The position numbers and the translations under genes are program-made. The notes beneath the pieces were generated by a model. It was not told the DNA's origin. It did no database searches and was given only the letters and a program-made list of their open reading frames with translations. Positions 21,968 through 33,554 of a DNA stretch of 64,000 nucleotides are shown here, one piece after another; the stretch's first letter is position 1, and the number at the start of each line of letters is the position of its first letter. The DNA is from Furcasterigmium furcatum (lineage: Eukaryota > Ascomycota > Sordariomycetes > Glomerellales > Plectosphaerellaceae), in assembly GCA_001599815.1 (NCBI GenBank), contig BCIA01000003.1:3286001-3350000 (forward strand), given 5' to 3'.

Positions 21968-22676
21968 ATGGCCGCCGTCGCGCCATCTCGCGGTCTGGTT
22001 CCGAACGCCAACCTCCCCGCGAAGGTCACCTCTCTACCTCCCAACCAGACGTGCGTCTTGCCTCTCCCCCCGAGATGCAGCTGCTAATGCACCATAGCCT
22101 CTATGTCACGAACCTTCCCTCCGCCAAGATCCAAAAAGATGACCTGCGAACGGAGCTGTACATGCTCTTCTCGACCTACGGCCCCGTCCTCGACATCGTC
22201 GCGATGAAGACCATGAAGATGCGCGGCCAAGCACACATCACCTTCCGAGACGTACAGACAGCAACACAAGCCATGCGGTCACTAGAGGGCTTCGAGTTCC
22301 TCGGCCGTCAGCTGGTGAGTGCGCCCCCGTCTCGCGCCGTCACCGCCTATTTCTGACCCGTTTGTCCCAGAAAATCCAATACGCAAAGTCCAAGTCGAAT
22401 TACGTGGCGAAGCTCGACGGCTCCTTCAAGATGGGCCCGACCGGTGCCGCCACCGTGGAAGTCACACAGCTCCAGCAGAGCATTTTCAACGCGCCCGCGC
22501 CAGGCAGCGCAGCGACGGGCGCCCCGGCCGCGGCGAACGCGGCAGCCAAGCCCGCCGGGGACCAGACCATGCGAGACGCCAACTCCCCAGACCCGCGGGG
22601 CCAGAAGCGACCGAGGGACGACGAGGAGGAAGACGATAGCGACGTCGCCATGGAGGAGGACAGTGACGATGACTGA
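21968..22676 (+). CDS. MSL1: U2 snRNP B''/U1A-like RRM protein (Msl1-like)
   Basis: Exons 21968-22050, 22098-22314 and 22371-22676 give 201 residues. A single RNA-recognition motif starts at 'NQTLYVTNLP', formed across the first splice (RNP2). It continues through 'MRGQAHITFRDVQTATQAMRSLEGF' (RNP1) to 'GRQLKIQYAKSKSNYVAK', which is diagnostic for the U1A/U2B'' group. The C-terminal tail is Ala/Pro-rich, then acidic ('DEEEDDSDVAMEEDSDDD'). As in yeast Msl1, the second RRM of animal U1A/U2B'' is absent. It binds U2 snRNA stem-loop IV with U2A'. The gene is convergent with ATG10; the two stops are about 94 bp apart. Confidence 0.88.
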
Positions 22677-22769
22677 GGCGGTGCAGGGAGCCGTGTTCTT
22701 GAATACCACCACCCGCCGAAGCACGTGGCGCGCGCCGGTAGTTGCGCGCGGTTTCGGTTTCGGTCCTGG

Positions 22770-23644
22770 CTACACCATGGCCATCTCCTTGGGCACATAG
22801 AGGCCCACGCAACCGCCCACGAGCCCAAGCCAGGTCATCAGGTAGTCCTCCTTGGAGCAGTCAAAGCCGCTCATGGCGTCCCCCAGGAGGCAGGGGTGGA
22901 CGAAGAAGGAGGGGAGTCCCGTGATGGGATGGTGCTGCAGCAGCGTCTTGCGTTAGTATAGGCCTTTACACGCTCTCGTAGAGCCTTGTGAATTAACGAA
23001 TTTTCACAGCCTGCACGGGACGAAGGGGCGAGCTACGTACGTCGCCTGAGATGCCACCGATGGGGCCTGCTCTACGGAGGGCGTCCTTGAACTGGTCCGG
23101 CACGAGCCGGCGGAAGACGGTGTCCATATCGAATGCTGGCTCGGACGAGGGCAGGCCGTGTAGCGTGAACCAGAGACAGGGCATTTGATATGTGGGATGG
23201 AGGTGGATCTCGTAGACGACACGCCCGATGTCTGTGAGGGGCTGTTTGGGTATGATTGCGGCCTTTCTGGGGGTCAGTCTTGGACACCAGGTTGGCGAAG
23301 GCTCTGTGATGTACCTCGTCTGAGTCCTCGGCCTCGACCATTGCTTGATCGTTCATCCCTAGGTCTGCAGCAGAGTCGTCTCGGAAGGAGAACTTGGTCA
23401 GGTCGAGAGAGAGCTCGGCGTGGTCCAGTTCCGCCTCGAGCGGTTTGATGATCTGGATGTATGTAGTCTGGCCTCCGTGGAATCCAAAAGGCATCCCAAA
23501 GGCCGAGACTACTTGCATCTGCCACCGGCGCCTGAGACGGCCAAGGGTGGCCTGGCTGTATCTTCGGTCAAAGAGGTGACACGCCTCCGAGAACTCTTCT
23601 GGTGTCAAGTGGGGGAAGTTTTCGAAATCTGATGAGCGAGCCAT
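22770..23644 (-). CDS. ATG10: autophagy E2-like enzyme Atg10
   Basis: Exons 23644-23315, 23262-23041 and 22934-22770 give 238 residues. Key elements are the N-terminal 'FPHLTPEEFSEACHLFDRRY', the central 'VVYEIHLHPTYQMPCLWFTLHGLP' and, in the last exon, 'GLPSFFVHPC', whose Cys is the catalytic residue that carries Atg12. After it comes 'DYLMTWLGLVGGCVGLYVP'. The enzyme conjugates Atg12 to Atg5 during autophagosome formation. The acceptor of the first intron is AAAG rather than CAG/TAG, because that choice alone keeps the frame ('AAIIPKQPL'). The frame continues open upstream of 23644, but the conserved protein starts with the Met chosen. Confidence 0.9.
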
Positions 23645-24911
23645 GACATCGAACGTCTGTCCATGAGTATCGTGTGGCGGGCTGTATAGTTCTCGGGGTC
23701 GGTTAGGGAGAATGGTGCAGGTTGAGTGAAGTTGCGAGAGAGGACTGAACTGAACTTTGCTTGGAGGGGTTAAGATATGGGCCAGATGGTGGTGAGAGTG
23801 CCCAACGGCGTGACATCCAATTGGCTGGTTCGAGGGACTCTCTGAATGGGAACTCGGGCGGTTGGGACCAGCGAGATACAATTCTGCGGAGCAAGACGCA
23901 GTTTGCATTCATGGGAAATGAACTTGAGGTGATTCTGCGGCTGCTTCATGGCTGTCTCCCTCTCTCTGAAGGCCTGGTTTGCTTCTGGTGCTCTGGAATC
24001 CAACCCATACATAAGGGAGCCTCCAAGCTCGGTCGATGGATGTCCGTTCTGCCACATCCACCCCAAGCAACGACAGTCTCCGTCAGAGAAGCACACAGAC
24101 TACACGATGATTCATCTAAATGTCGTCGACGGCCTGGCAACCCGAATTTGCGTCACCAAGAGCGAAGCCTGTGCAAGCAGGAGGTAGAGTTCCAGTCACA
24201 CAAGGCAAGTAGCTGGCCGGAATGTGTGTTCCTCGTCCATGGACCTCTTCTTGCTCGGAGGCAAACACCTTGATCGACACGAATATCTCCCACCGACGAT
24301 TGATGTTGCCTCAATACTTCAAATTATTTCCCACCAACGGAGATGTCCAAACTTCGCAAGTCGGCGCAGACCTCAATTGCACGGGAAACCCCCCTGGAGC
24401 GGAGACGCTACCGCCGGACAACGCCCACTAATGACAAACGCCGTGTTTTACTTTACAGGTGTCCTCTTCGGCTGCCAGGCCACGGCACCCCACAAACCCA
24501 CAGGTCTCCTGGGCATGGATGGTTGGAAGGTGCAGTGCAGTGGCGCTTGGCCTCGGCGCCGACCCCCCGACTCGAGTCGTGAGCTTCCATTCTCGAATCA
24601 CATCCTAGTACGGTGATGCGCCCTCCGGCTTCTTGTCCCAATACTCGGCGTTTCTGAAGCTGCCACCGACCGTGGGTGCTCTGTACGGACAACAGGGTGC
24701 TCCTTCACGAATCACGGCCCGGGATTTCTTTCTCTAGAAGCGAAGACACGAAGACAATGCTCCAAGCATAGCTGCCGACACCCCAGACCTTCGACCACCC
24801 GCACACGGCCTCGTCTCGTTTCCGATCTCGACCTGGCATACGGCCCACAGCAGCAACAAGGAGTCGAGGCGCACGGGAGGTGGGGACTCTTTCTCCCTCC
24901 CTCGAGCCATC
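23645..24911. other. divergent intergenic ATG10 / mannosidase
   Basis: About 1.27 kb without supported genes. Several open frames of 60-170 codons overlap each other on both strands and show no domain motifs. Confidence 0.5.
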
Positions 24912-26999
24912 ATGGCCTTCAGCGTCCCCAGGAACGCTCCGTCCTTCTCGGATCCCAACCGAGCCGCCGAGGACAGACTCTGGACTGCTGCTGGAATGAC
25001 CGCCCGCGGCCCCCGAGGTCACCAAAGCGGCATTCTCAACGAAGTCCACAGCCGAGTCGACGGCTTCATCGGCTCGAAAGGCCAGCTGCCCATGTACAAG
25101 GACAAGCCATACACCTACGCCGCCTCCCGGCGCCTGCAGCCGTACTGGAGGCGGAAACGCTCGTGGCTGGCCGTTGTGCTGCTGGTCTTCACAGGCCTGT
25201 ACTTCTTCGGGGCCTTCGCCGGACACACCGACACCCTTTCGACGGCGCAATGGAGCTGGATAAAGACGCCAGACGCTGCGGGCAAGAAGATCGACTGGAA
25301 TAAGAGGAAAGAGCGGGTACGGGAGGCGTTCGAGCTGAGCTGGGACGCATACGAGCAGTATGGCTGGGGTGAGTTATCCATGCCCCCCGGACTGTGGAAA
25401 TGTTCCTGACACGTTCGACAAACAGGTTACGACGAGTATCACCCAATCGCAAAGACGGGCAAATTCATGGCCCCCAAGGGCTTGGGCTGGATCATCATCG
25501 ACTCGCTCGACACCATGATGCTGATGAACCTGACGTCGAGGTTGACCCACGCGCGGGAGTGGTTGTCGACCAGCCTGACCTGGGACCAGGACCAGGATGT
25601 AAACACGTTCGAGACAACCATCCGCATGCTGGGAGGGTTGCTGGCCGCCCACTATCTCTCGAACGAGTACCCGCAGCTGGCGCCCCTGGCCGATGACGAT
25701 GCCGGAGCGAAGGGCGAGGACCTGTATCTTGAAAAAGCGAAGGACCTCGCCGACAGGCTCATGGGCGCCTTCGAGTCGCCGTCGGGCGTGCCGTATGCCA
25801 GCGTCATCCTGTCCAAGTACCAGGGCAAGGTGTCCCATGCGGACGGCGGAGCATCCTCTACCGCAGAGGCCACGACTCTGCAGCTCGAATTTAAGTACCT
25901 CGCCAAGCTCACCGGCGAGAAGGACTTCTGGGACAAGGTCGAGAAGGTCATGCAGGTCGTCGACGACAATGGCGCCAAGGACGGCCTGGTTCCCATCTTC
26001 CTCTACGCCGAGACCGGCAAGTTCAGGGGCTCGAACGTCCGCCTCGGCTCGCGCGGCGACTCGTACTACGAGTACCTCATCAAGCAGTACCTGCAGACCA
26101 ACAAGCAGGAGCCTATCTACCAGGACATGTGGGACGAGTCGCTGCAGGGCGTCCGCAATCACCTCGTCACCTACACGACGCCGTCGCGCTTCACCATCAT
26201 CGGCGAGCGCCCCACGGGCCTCGAGGCCCCCATCTCGCCCAAGATGGACCACCTCGTCTGCTTCTACCCGGGCACCATCGCCCTGGCGGTGACGGGCGGC
26301 CTGACGGAGGCCGAGGCGCGCAAGCTGCCGACGTGGAACGCGAAGAAGGAGGCCGACATGCAGCTCGCGCGGGAGCTGATGCACACGTGCTGGGGCATGT
26401 ACAAGTGGATGGCGACGGGGCTGGCGGCGGAGATCACGTACTTCCACATCGACAACCCGCCGCTGGCGCACGACGCCCCGCACGGCCAGGCGCCCGAGTT
26501 CGACGCCGACCCCGAGGCGTCGTGGCGCCGCGACTTTGACGTCCACAGCAACGACGTGCACAATCTCCAGCGGCCCGAGACGGTCGAGAGCCTGTTCTAC
26601 ATGTGGCGCATCACCGAGGACCCGAAGTACCGCGAGTGGGGCTGGGAGATGTTCAAGTCGTTCGTCAACTACACGGCCGTGGAGGACGGCGGCGGCTTCA
26701 CGAGCCTGAGCAACGCGAACAAGATCCCGCCGGTCGACAGGGATAATCTGGAGAGTTTCTGGTTGGTGAGTGGCGGCCGATGCCGATATTTCGTCCTGCT
26801 TGTGATGCTGACTCCTCTTGCCTAGGCCGAGACGCTCAAGTATTTCTACCTGCTCTTCTCGGACAGCGACTTTATCCCGCTGGACAAGGTGGTGATCAAT
26901 ACCGAGGGTCACATCTTCCCGCGCTTTGATATCCCGCCCCTCATGTCGACGGGGTGGAAGAGGAAGCCGAGGGATGCGGAGGGAAAGATTGTTGAATAG
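24912..26999 (+). CDS. class I alpha-1,2-mannosidase (GH47)
   Basis: Exons 24912-25368, 25426-26765 and 26826-26999 give 656 residues. A cytosolic N-terminus of about 83 residues precedes one type-II membrane anchor (about 84-104, 'SWLAVVLLVFTGLYFFG'). The catalytic GH47 barrel then starts at 'REAFELSWDAYEQYGWGYDEYHP'. Conserved blocks include 'GLGWIIIDSLDTMMLMN', 'FETTIRMLGGLLAAH', 'GSRGDSYYEYLIKQYLQT', 'MDHLVCFYPG', 'LRPE/QRPETVESLFYMWR'-type and 'ESFWLAETLKYFYLLFSD', ending in 'NTEGHIFPRF', whose Thr is the Ca2+ ligand. The protein trims Man9GlcNAc2 in the ER or Golgi. ER Mns1-type is favoured by the single anchor and the family blocks; a Golgi paralogue is not excluded. Confidence 0.93.
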
Positions 27000-27542
27000 G
27001 CGGGCAGCCTGGCAGGTAACGAGATATTGAAGAGGACGATAGCCTGGTCATTGTAGGATGAAGAGAGTTCGAAGCGTGAGAGGACGTATGAAGATATATG
27101 ACACGACCGGGTTTGTATATGCATATGTTCCGGCCAATAAAAGCATGGCGTTCGCATCAGAGCCTGCGGAGCCTCGGCGCTTCTTTCGAAGGACTCCCCG
27201 GGTCGTCAATCTGGCAGCTTGCATCTGCCTGGCCCGGCGAGACGGTTGGCATGACACATGGTAATTCGTGACAGCCCCCAGCCCCGTACTACTAAAGGTC
27301 CCAGGGGCGGGATGAACCCTATCGCGTAGGTAGGAGGCGCCGGTACTGGACTGGGCTGGGGGGATGGTTTGGTGGAGATTGACATGAAGCTCACGCGAGC
27401 TGATCAAACGCCTCCATTCGCTCACTTTATGCCTGCCCATCGCATGTTTTCTGGAGAAAGTGCTGATGACCAGGCGGAATCTAAATACATGTGCAGTCTA
27501 GGGTATTTCTCCATCGTCATTCTCGTCATTGTCCTCCGCGAA
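27000..27542. other. convergent 3' region
   Basis: 3' flanks of the mannosidase and the reductase. AATAAA at 27136-27141 lies about 140 bp past the mannosidase stop and may be its polyadenylation signal. No gene seen. Confidence 0.5.
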
Positions 27543-28586
27543 TCACATGATAACGCCCAGCTTCCCGCCAGACACCTGCTTGTGCCGCAGCTTGTCGAGC
27601 CCGGCGAGGATCTGCTCGAACCCGCCCTCGCTGACGGTGACGGGGACGGGCTTCAGCACGTCCGTCAGGCGGGGCAGCATCTCGTAGAACTTGGCCAGGC
27701 CGGCGCGGTCGTCCGGGGAGGCCGGGTACTTGGGCCCGATGGGCGGGAGGATCTGGAACTCACGGCCGAAGAGGGTGTACATCATGACGTACTCAAACTT
27801 CCCGGGGAGGAGGAGGAGGACCTTTCCGGCCGCGGCCTTGACGACCGCGGCGCAGACGTCCGGGGACTTGCCCTCGGAGATGCAGTCGACGGCCTTGCTG
27901 ATGCCGGGAAACTGGGCGGTGATGTCGGCGGCGAGGGTAGGCGAGTTGTAGTCGAAGACGGCGTCGGCGCCGTATCTCCTGACGAGGTCTGCGGAGCGCG
28001 GGGAGGCGGTGGTGACGACCTTGTAGCCGGCGGCCTTCGCGATCTGGGTATGGAAGAGGCCTGTGCTGGTGGAGCCGGCGTAGATGAAGATGTGCTCGTC
28101 CTTGGGCGCCGGGGGCTCGGGGGTGGCCCAGGGGAGGCCGAAGCGGATGTTCAGGGAGAGCACTGCGGTGACGGCGGAGACGCCGTAGGAGGCGGCGTCG
28201 GTGTCGGACATGCCGGAGGGGATGCGCCATGCCAGGTCGGCGTCGGTCTTGAGGAACTCGGCGAAGGAGCCGCGGTCCGGGAAGAGGCCGCCGTGCACGA
28301 CGCCTGCGACGCGGTCACCGATGGTCCATGATGAGACGGCGGGGCCGACCTCGACGACCTCGCCGGCGTAGTCGCAGCCGACGACGGACCCCGGGGGGGA
28401 GAGGGCGTCGACGTGCTTGAAGTCGGTGGGGTTGAGAGTAACGGCCCTGACCTTGACGAGGATCTGGTCGGCGGCGATGGAGGGCCTGGGGACGTCGAGG
28501 ACAGAGGCGCCCTGGCCATGGGAGGTGCCGATGGCGACGTTCAGCAGGCGGCTGATGATGTTGCGGTTGGAGACGATGGCTTTCAT
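27543..28586 (-). CDS. zinc-independent MDR enoyl/quinone reductase, ToxD/LovC-like
   Basis: Intronless, 347 residues from the Met at 28586; in-frame Mets at 28607 and 28706 would add 7 or 40 residues. It is a medium-chain dehydrogenase/reductase: an N-terminal GroES-like domain with 'LNPTDFKHVD' and 'VVGCDYAGEVVEVG', then a Rossmann domain with 'IFIYAGSTSTGLFHTQIAKAAGYKVVTTAS' and 'GADAVFDYNSP'. The structural and catalytic zinc Cys clusters of alcohol dehydrogenases are missing, as in trans-acting enoyl reductases of polyketide pathways and quinone reductases. Here it stands alone with no polyketide synthase nearby, so a biosynthetic role is not supported. NADPH dependence is inferred from the family. 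Confidence 0.87.
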   Translation of the reverse strand: MKAIVSNRNIISRLLNVAIGTSHGQGASVLDVPRPSIAADQILVKVRAVTLNPTDFKHVDALSPPGSVVGCDYAGEVVEVGPAVSSWTIGDRVAGVVHGGLFPDRGSFAEFLKTDADLAWRIPSGMSDTDAASYGVSAVTAVLSLNIRFGLPWATPEPPAPKDEHIFIYAGSTSTGLFHTQIAKAAGYKVVTTASPRSADLVRRYGADAVFDYNSPTLAADITAQFPGISKAVDCISEGKSPDVCAAVVKAAAGKVLLLLPGKFEYVMMYTLFGREFQILPPIGPKYPASPDDRAGLAKFYEMLPRLTDVLKPVPVTVSEGGFEQILAGLDKLRHKQVSGGKLGVIM

Positions 28587-30407
28587 GGTGGTGGGCGGCG
28601 GTGGCATGTCTACATAGTGCATTCTACCTGGATGGAGGAGGTTCGAGGATTCCCTTCTCTTATGTATAATTATGAGACGGCGGGCATCAACAGGTGGGCT
28701 GGGCACGTTGCGTCACGCCATGGCTGAAAGCTTCCGTGATTTATGATCACTAGTCCGGCCCTTGAGCAGCCATGGCCGGTGGTGGTCAAGCGGCATTCGC
28801 AAAGTGGGATGACCGAGGATCTGACTCCGTCTGCGCGGGCTCCGATGCCGACGGCGTTTGCGAGTGAGAGCCCCCGTCGGTCGAATCATGGCCCGGTGTT
28901 GAACCCGTGGGCCAACTGGTGAGGGATTGGGGCGAGGAAAGCCCATGATGGCGAGACTTTTGGTGTTTTGGGGCTTGCTCAATGAGTTGCGTGTCGTCCA
29001 TCCCGCCAAGGGGGCGGCCGGAGGCTTTTCTGGCCGTTGGCTTCCCATCGCCTTCGGGGTGCGCCACGGTTAAATCTACCGAGGATCGGAGATCCATGGA
29101 TATCGATAACGTTGGCTGCCATGCTTCAGAGCCGACAGCATGGTTCCGATGTCGACTGTGAATGAGTTGCTCAGGTTGAGTGGAGGCGAGAAGCGCGTTG
29201 GATCCTTCCGATAAACTCATCTTCAACTGAGGTCCCCCCCGGGTTGGCGGGCTCTCAGGGATGGAACCTGGACCCAACCAAGGGAGCCCGTTGCAGGCCA
29301 CCAATTTTTAGCGGTCGGGTCGCGCAAGATAGCGACATTCAACCCCTGGAGTTTCTACCACTCCAGGAGCCCGCCGGTTGTATGTATGTACCACTCACGG
29401 CCCCGGCGGGCGAAAGCGGTACTTTGTGCACGCGACAGATAACAGAGTGGGCTCTGGGCCGCCCCTCCAAGCTCTCCCATTCGCCCGCGATGATGTGCCC
29501 AGGCTCGCCCGCCCGCTCTCCTGGTCTTGGTCCCCCAGTCCTGCGATGCTAGTCTCCCCCAAGACACACCACACACCCGACCGACCCTTGTCTATCTTCC
29601 TGGTCAAGTCCAGCCCTGTCCTGCCCTCATTGCTCGGGGCAATGGGGAAAGGCTTGGGGGTGCGGCACCAGGCCTGTCGTTGGCCACAGGGAGCCGGGAC
29701 AGGCACATGAGCGCAGACGGGGGATGCATGATAAGCCGTCTCTCTTCCTGCTCCTCCTCCTCTTCTTCTTCTTCAATTCTACATCGACCGACCACTCGGC
29801 TCTCGACAGAAAATCATTCCCTGGTATCATCCGGCCAAAGCGAGCGCGAACCAACCCCCCGGGCCCCAACCCAACGGAGATCGACACCGACACGACGCTC
29901 CGAGCACCTGAGCACCTGAGCACCACCACTTAAGACTGCTAGTATCGCCACCAAGGCCGACCAAAGGACCAACCGGAGCCGTCCACCCAATCGTCCCTGG
30001 CCCTGCCCTGCCCTGTCCCGTCATCCCGACTTCTCGCTCGCGCAACCTCTCCAATCCCCCCCGTCTGCGGCCTGTCCGTGTCTCTGTGTCTCTGGACATC
30101 AACACGGATTGCGACTCCACGACCACGTCGACGACCGTCTCCGAGAGGCTAGATCAATTCCTTAGCTGGCCGTACGAGTCACCTGCGCCCGGCGTCCACA
30201 CCTGGGGTCTGCCGTAGCCGACGCGCGCTGTCGGACACAGTCGACTCGACGTCGACTCCCCCGGGATCCTTCGCCGTCCACGACGCATAAGACCTACGCA
30301 TCAGGCCCTGCACCGTATGGTACAGGCTTGACTGGACTCGAGAGGCTCCAACCACAGGATTAAAAGGCTGGGAGGGCGGCCGCACACCTCCCAGCGCACG
30401 CGCAAGC
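28587..30407. other. divergent upstream region of reductase and permease
   Basis: About 1.8 kb with no supported gene. HGATAR sites on the plus strand at 29104-29109, 29209-29214 and 29437-29442 would suit the nitrogen regulator AreA/NIT2. A CT-rich tract lies near 29740-29775. The regulatory reading is inference only. Confidence 0.4.
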
Positions 30408-32381
30408 ATGGCGCCAAGTCGAGACATTGAGCTCAACAACCTCAAGTTCAAGGAGGACTCTCTCGGCCAGGGCAGCAGCTACAGCATGCACAATTTCAGC
30501 CTGCGTGAGCCCGTCTACGAGCCCACGGACCGAGCAAGCACCTGGAGCCGCTTCCTCCAGAGCTTCGAGCGAGATCCTGACCGGAAAATCGCCCCAAAGA
30601 CGGCCGCTTCCCGCGCTCACGACATCGAGGATCACAACGAAGACGATAGCTTGGTCGACGACAACAACCGCTACTACGACTTGCAGCATGCCACCCTCGT
30701 CACCTCTAACCCGAGCCTGGCCCGGAAGCTCAAGGGCAGGCATCTGCAGATGATTGCCATCGGAGGCTCGATCGGCACCGGCCTCTTCATCGCTTCGGGC
30801 AGGGCTCTTTACAACGGCGGCCCGGCCTCTCTTCTCATCGCCTTCAGCCTCGTTGGCGGCATGCTCTATTGCACATGCCAGGCTCTCGGTGAGCTGGCCG
30901 TCAGCTTTCCCGTGGCCGGTTCCTTTTCAACCTATTCGACGAGATTCCTTGACCCGTCATGGGGATTTGCCATGGGCTGGAAGTGAGTGGAGTGAATGCT
31001 TCTTTCCCACGGACATGCACTGACCCTTTCGTCTCAGTTACGCCTTCCAGTGGCTCATCGTTCTCCCACTCGAGATCATCGCGGCCTCCATCACGCTCAA
31101 CTATTGGGACAAGGAAATTCCGAGGGCCATCTTCGTCACCGTCTTCCTCCTGTTCATCATCGGCATCAACATGTTCGGGGTCAAGGGCTACGGTGAAGCC
31201 GAGTTCCTCTTCTCATTCATCAAGGTTGTTGCTGTGATTGGCTTCATGTGAGCATCCCCTCCCCTACCCTCCCCTTCGGCCATGATCGGACCTCTAACGC
31301 GCCTCCCAGCCTGCTGGGCATCGTCCTCAATATTGGCGGCGTGCCAGGGGATGGCTACATTGGCGGGAAGTACTGGCACGACCCCGGCGCTTTTAAAAAC
31401 GGGTTCAAGGGCCTCTGCAGCGTCTTCGTCACGGCCGCCTTCGCCTTCGCTGGCACTGAACTCATCGGCCTCGCCGCCGCGGAGACCGCCAACCCCCGCA
31501 AGTCCCTGCCGACGGCGATCAAGCAGGTCTTCTGGCGCATCACCCTCTTCTACATCGTCGCCCTCACCCTTGTCGGCCTCCTTGTTGATTCCAGAAACCG
31601 GGATCTCACCCCGAACCCTACCAATAGCTCCTCGGTCAACATCGCCGCGTCGCCTTTCGTCATCGCCATTGCGAGCGCCAACATTGGGGTCCTCCCCCAT
31701 ATCATGAATGCCGTCATCCTCATCGCCGTTCTGTCCGTCGGCAACTCGGCCGTCTTCGGCTCCTCGCGCACGCTTGCTGCCCTGGCAGATTCGAATCAGG
31801 CACCGCACTTCCTCTCTTACATAGACCGCAAGGGCCGCCCCCTCATGGCCATCGCCGTCGCCTTCGCCATCGGCCTCATCTCCTACGTTGCCGACCTCGA
31901 GGCTCAAGAAACAATCCTCGACTGGCTTCTCGCCACCTCGGGCCTCTCATCCATTTTCACCTGGGGCTCCATCTGCTTCTGCCACATCCGCTTCCGCGCC
32001 GCCTGGCGTGCCAACGGACGCGACCCCAAGGAGCTGGCATGGCGATCTCAGGTCGGCGTCATCGGCTCCTACTGCGGCCTCACCATGAACATCCTCGTCC
32101 TCATCGCGCAGTTCTGGGTCGGTGCCTTCCCCATTGAGTATGATAAAATGACGGGGGGCGAAATCGCCCAGACTTTCTTCCTACGTTACCTCGCCGCCCC
32201 CATCGTCGCCATTTTCTACTTGAGTCACAAGCTCTACTATCGCACCAGCTTTGTGAAGATCAAGGACATGGATGTCGACACAGGCCGGAGGGACTTCAAC
32301 CTCCACATCCTCGTGGCGCAAGAGCAGGAGGAGCGGAGATACTGGCCCACATGGAAGAAGGTGTACAAGTTCCTCTGCTGA
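30408..32381 (+). CDS. amino-acid permease (YAT family, APC superfamily)
   Basis: Exons 30408-30982, 31038-31247 and 31310-32381 give 618 residues with about 12 predicted membrane helices. The first helix holds 'MIAIGGSIGTGLFIASG', the substrate-binding signature of fungal amino-acid transporters. 'GWNYAFQWLIVLPLEI' is formed across the first splice. The conserved loop 'FAFAGTELIGLAAAETANPRKSLP' and the C-terminal 'LARSQVGVIGSY'-type segment are also present. The roughly 100-residue N-terminus is acidic and cytosolic, as expected for ubiquitin-regulated permeases. Substrate range cannot be read from sequence. Upstream GATA-type sites hint at nitrogen control. It imports amino acids at the plasma membrane. 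Confidence 0.93.
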
Positions 32382-33554
32382 GGGCAGTGAAACATGTGTC
32401 ACGAGCAGCGGTCTTTTTTGGATTGAGCCTGGCGTTCATGGCGGTTTGGTGTAGTTGGACCTTTCCTTTTTCATCGTGTTGGATATCCCAGGCATGGCGC
32501 TATTGTCAGGTGCTTCGTATATATCCCCATCATTTTTTATATCACGAGACAATGCATAGCAAGCGGTGCCAGCCGCTCATCCTGGAACAACATGCTGAGC
32601 CGGAGTGAGAGCCGCGGAGATGCCCTCGGCTCTGACCCTCGAGCCTCTCGAGCCCGCCATCTATGTATCGGAACTTCACATAAACCCTACATGTCTCGGA
32701 GGCAATGTCTTGGGATCGACCTGATGGCCAATCATTCCGGGAAACCAATCCACTCTCCTCGTCTAACCGACCAGAGGCCAACAGATTCGGAGTATCTCAA
32801 ATACCAGAGTTACACGCCCAGTGCACGGATGGTGCCAGAGGCACATGCTCACGGACATCTTCGCGCACACGCAGTTGCGTACGCACATCATGTCTCCTCT
32901 GACATAGTACAGGACAAGCCCAGGACACGTTTCGTCCCGTAGCAGAAAGCAACACCAGAACTCGACCTGTCCGCGCCACGCAAGCCGGGCCAGCCCCATC
33001 AGGCAACACCTTCGCCCCCCTCGTGTGCCTGGACCGACCTGCTCCCCGGGCGCCGGCTCCGCGTGCTAGCCTCGTGTCAGTTTCTGCCGAACTCTGTGGA
33101 CCCCGAACCTCTGTCTGCTGGCCATGGTTGCCATGGGCGGGCTTCCCGAAACTCTGCTGATCAGCTCGGCAGCGGGCGGCCCAGTTCGTCTCAGGTTCCC
33201 GCGCAGATCATGGCATGGGCATGAGAGAGGCAATATATCTGCCACGGTAGAACGGGCGGGAGCGATCATGCGCGGGAACTACGTCCTTGGCTGGCCGACA
33301 GGGACACTCCTGGTCCGCCATGAACTGAGAAAGGGGAATTGGTATTCTGTCGTGCCGCTCTAACGAAGGTGATATCGTAACCCGGCGCCTGGCTGGAACA
33401 GGCATGCCGTTCGTAAGTGATGCTCTCATCCTGTGTGCCCAAGAAACCCGTCTAACTCCGTGAAAAAGTAAACCCATGCGCGCCCCGGAATATGTTCCAG
33501 AAAAGACCGTCTCTAATAAAGTATATCGCCTCCTCGCTCCCTGTATATCCTGTC
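32382..33554. other. convergent intergenic region
   Basis: About 1.2 kb between the permease stop and the 7TM gene stop. No coding or repeat signal stands out. Confidence 0.5.

Noticed and set aside
24224..24616. 130-codon frame between ATG10 and the mannosidase
   Set aside because: No motif and no splice continuation; overlapping frames of similar quality.
28707..30407. Several 100-170-codon frames upstream of the permease
   Set aside because: No domain content; consistent with random open frames in GC-rich DNA.
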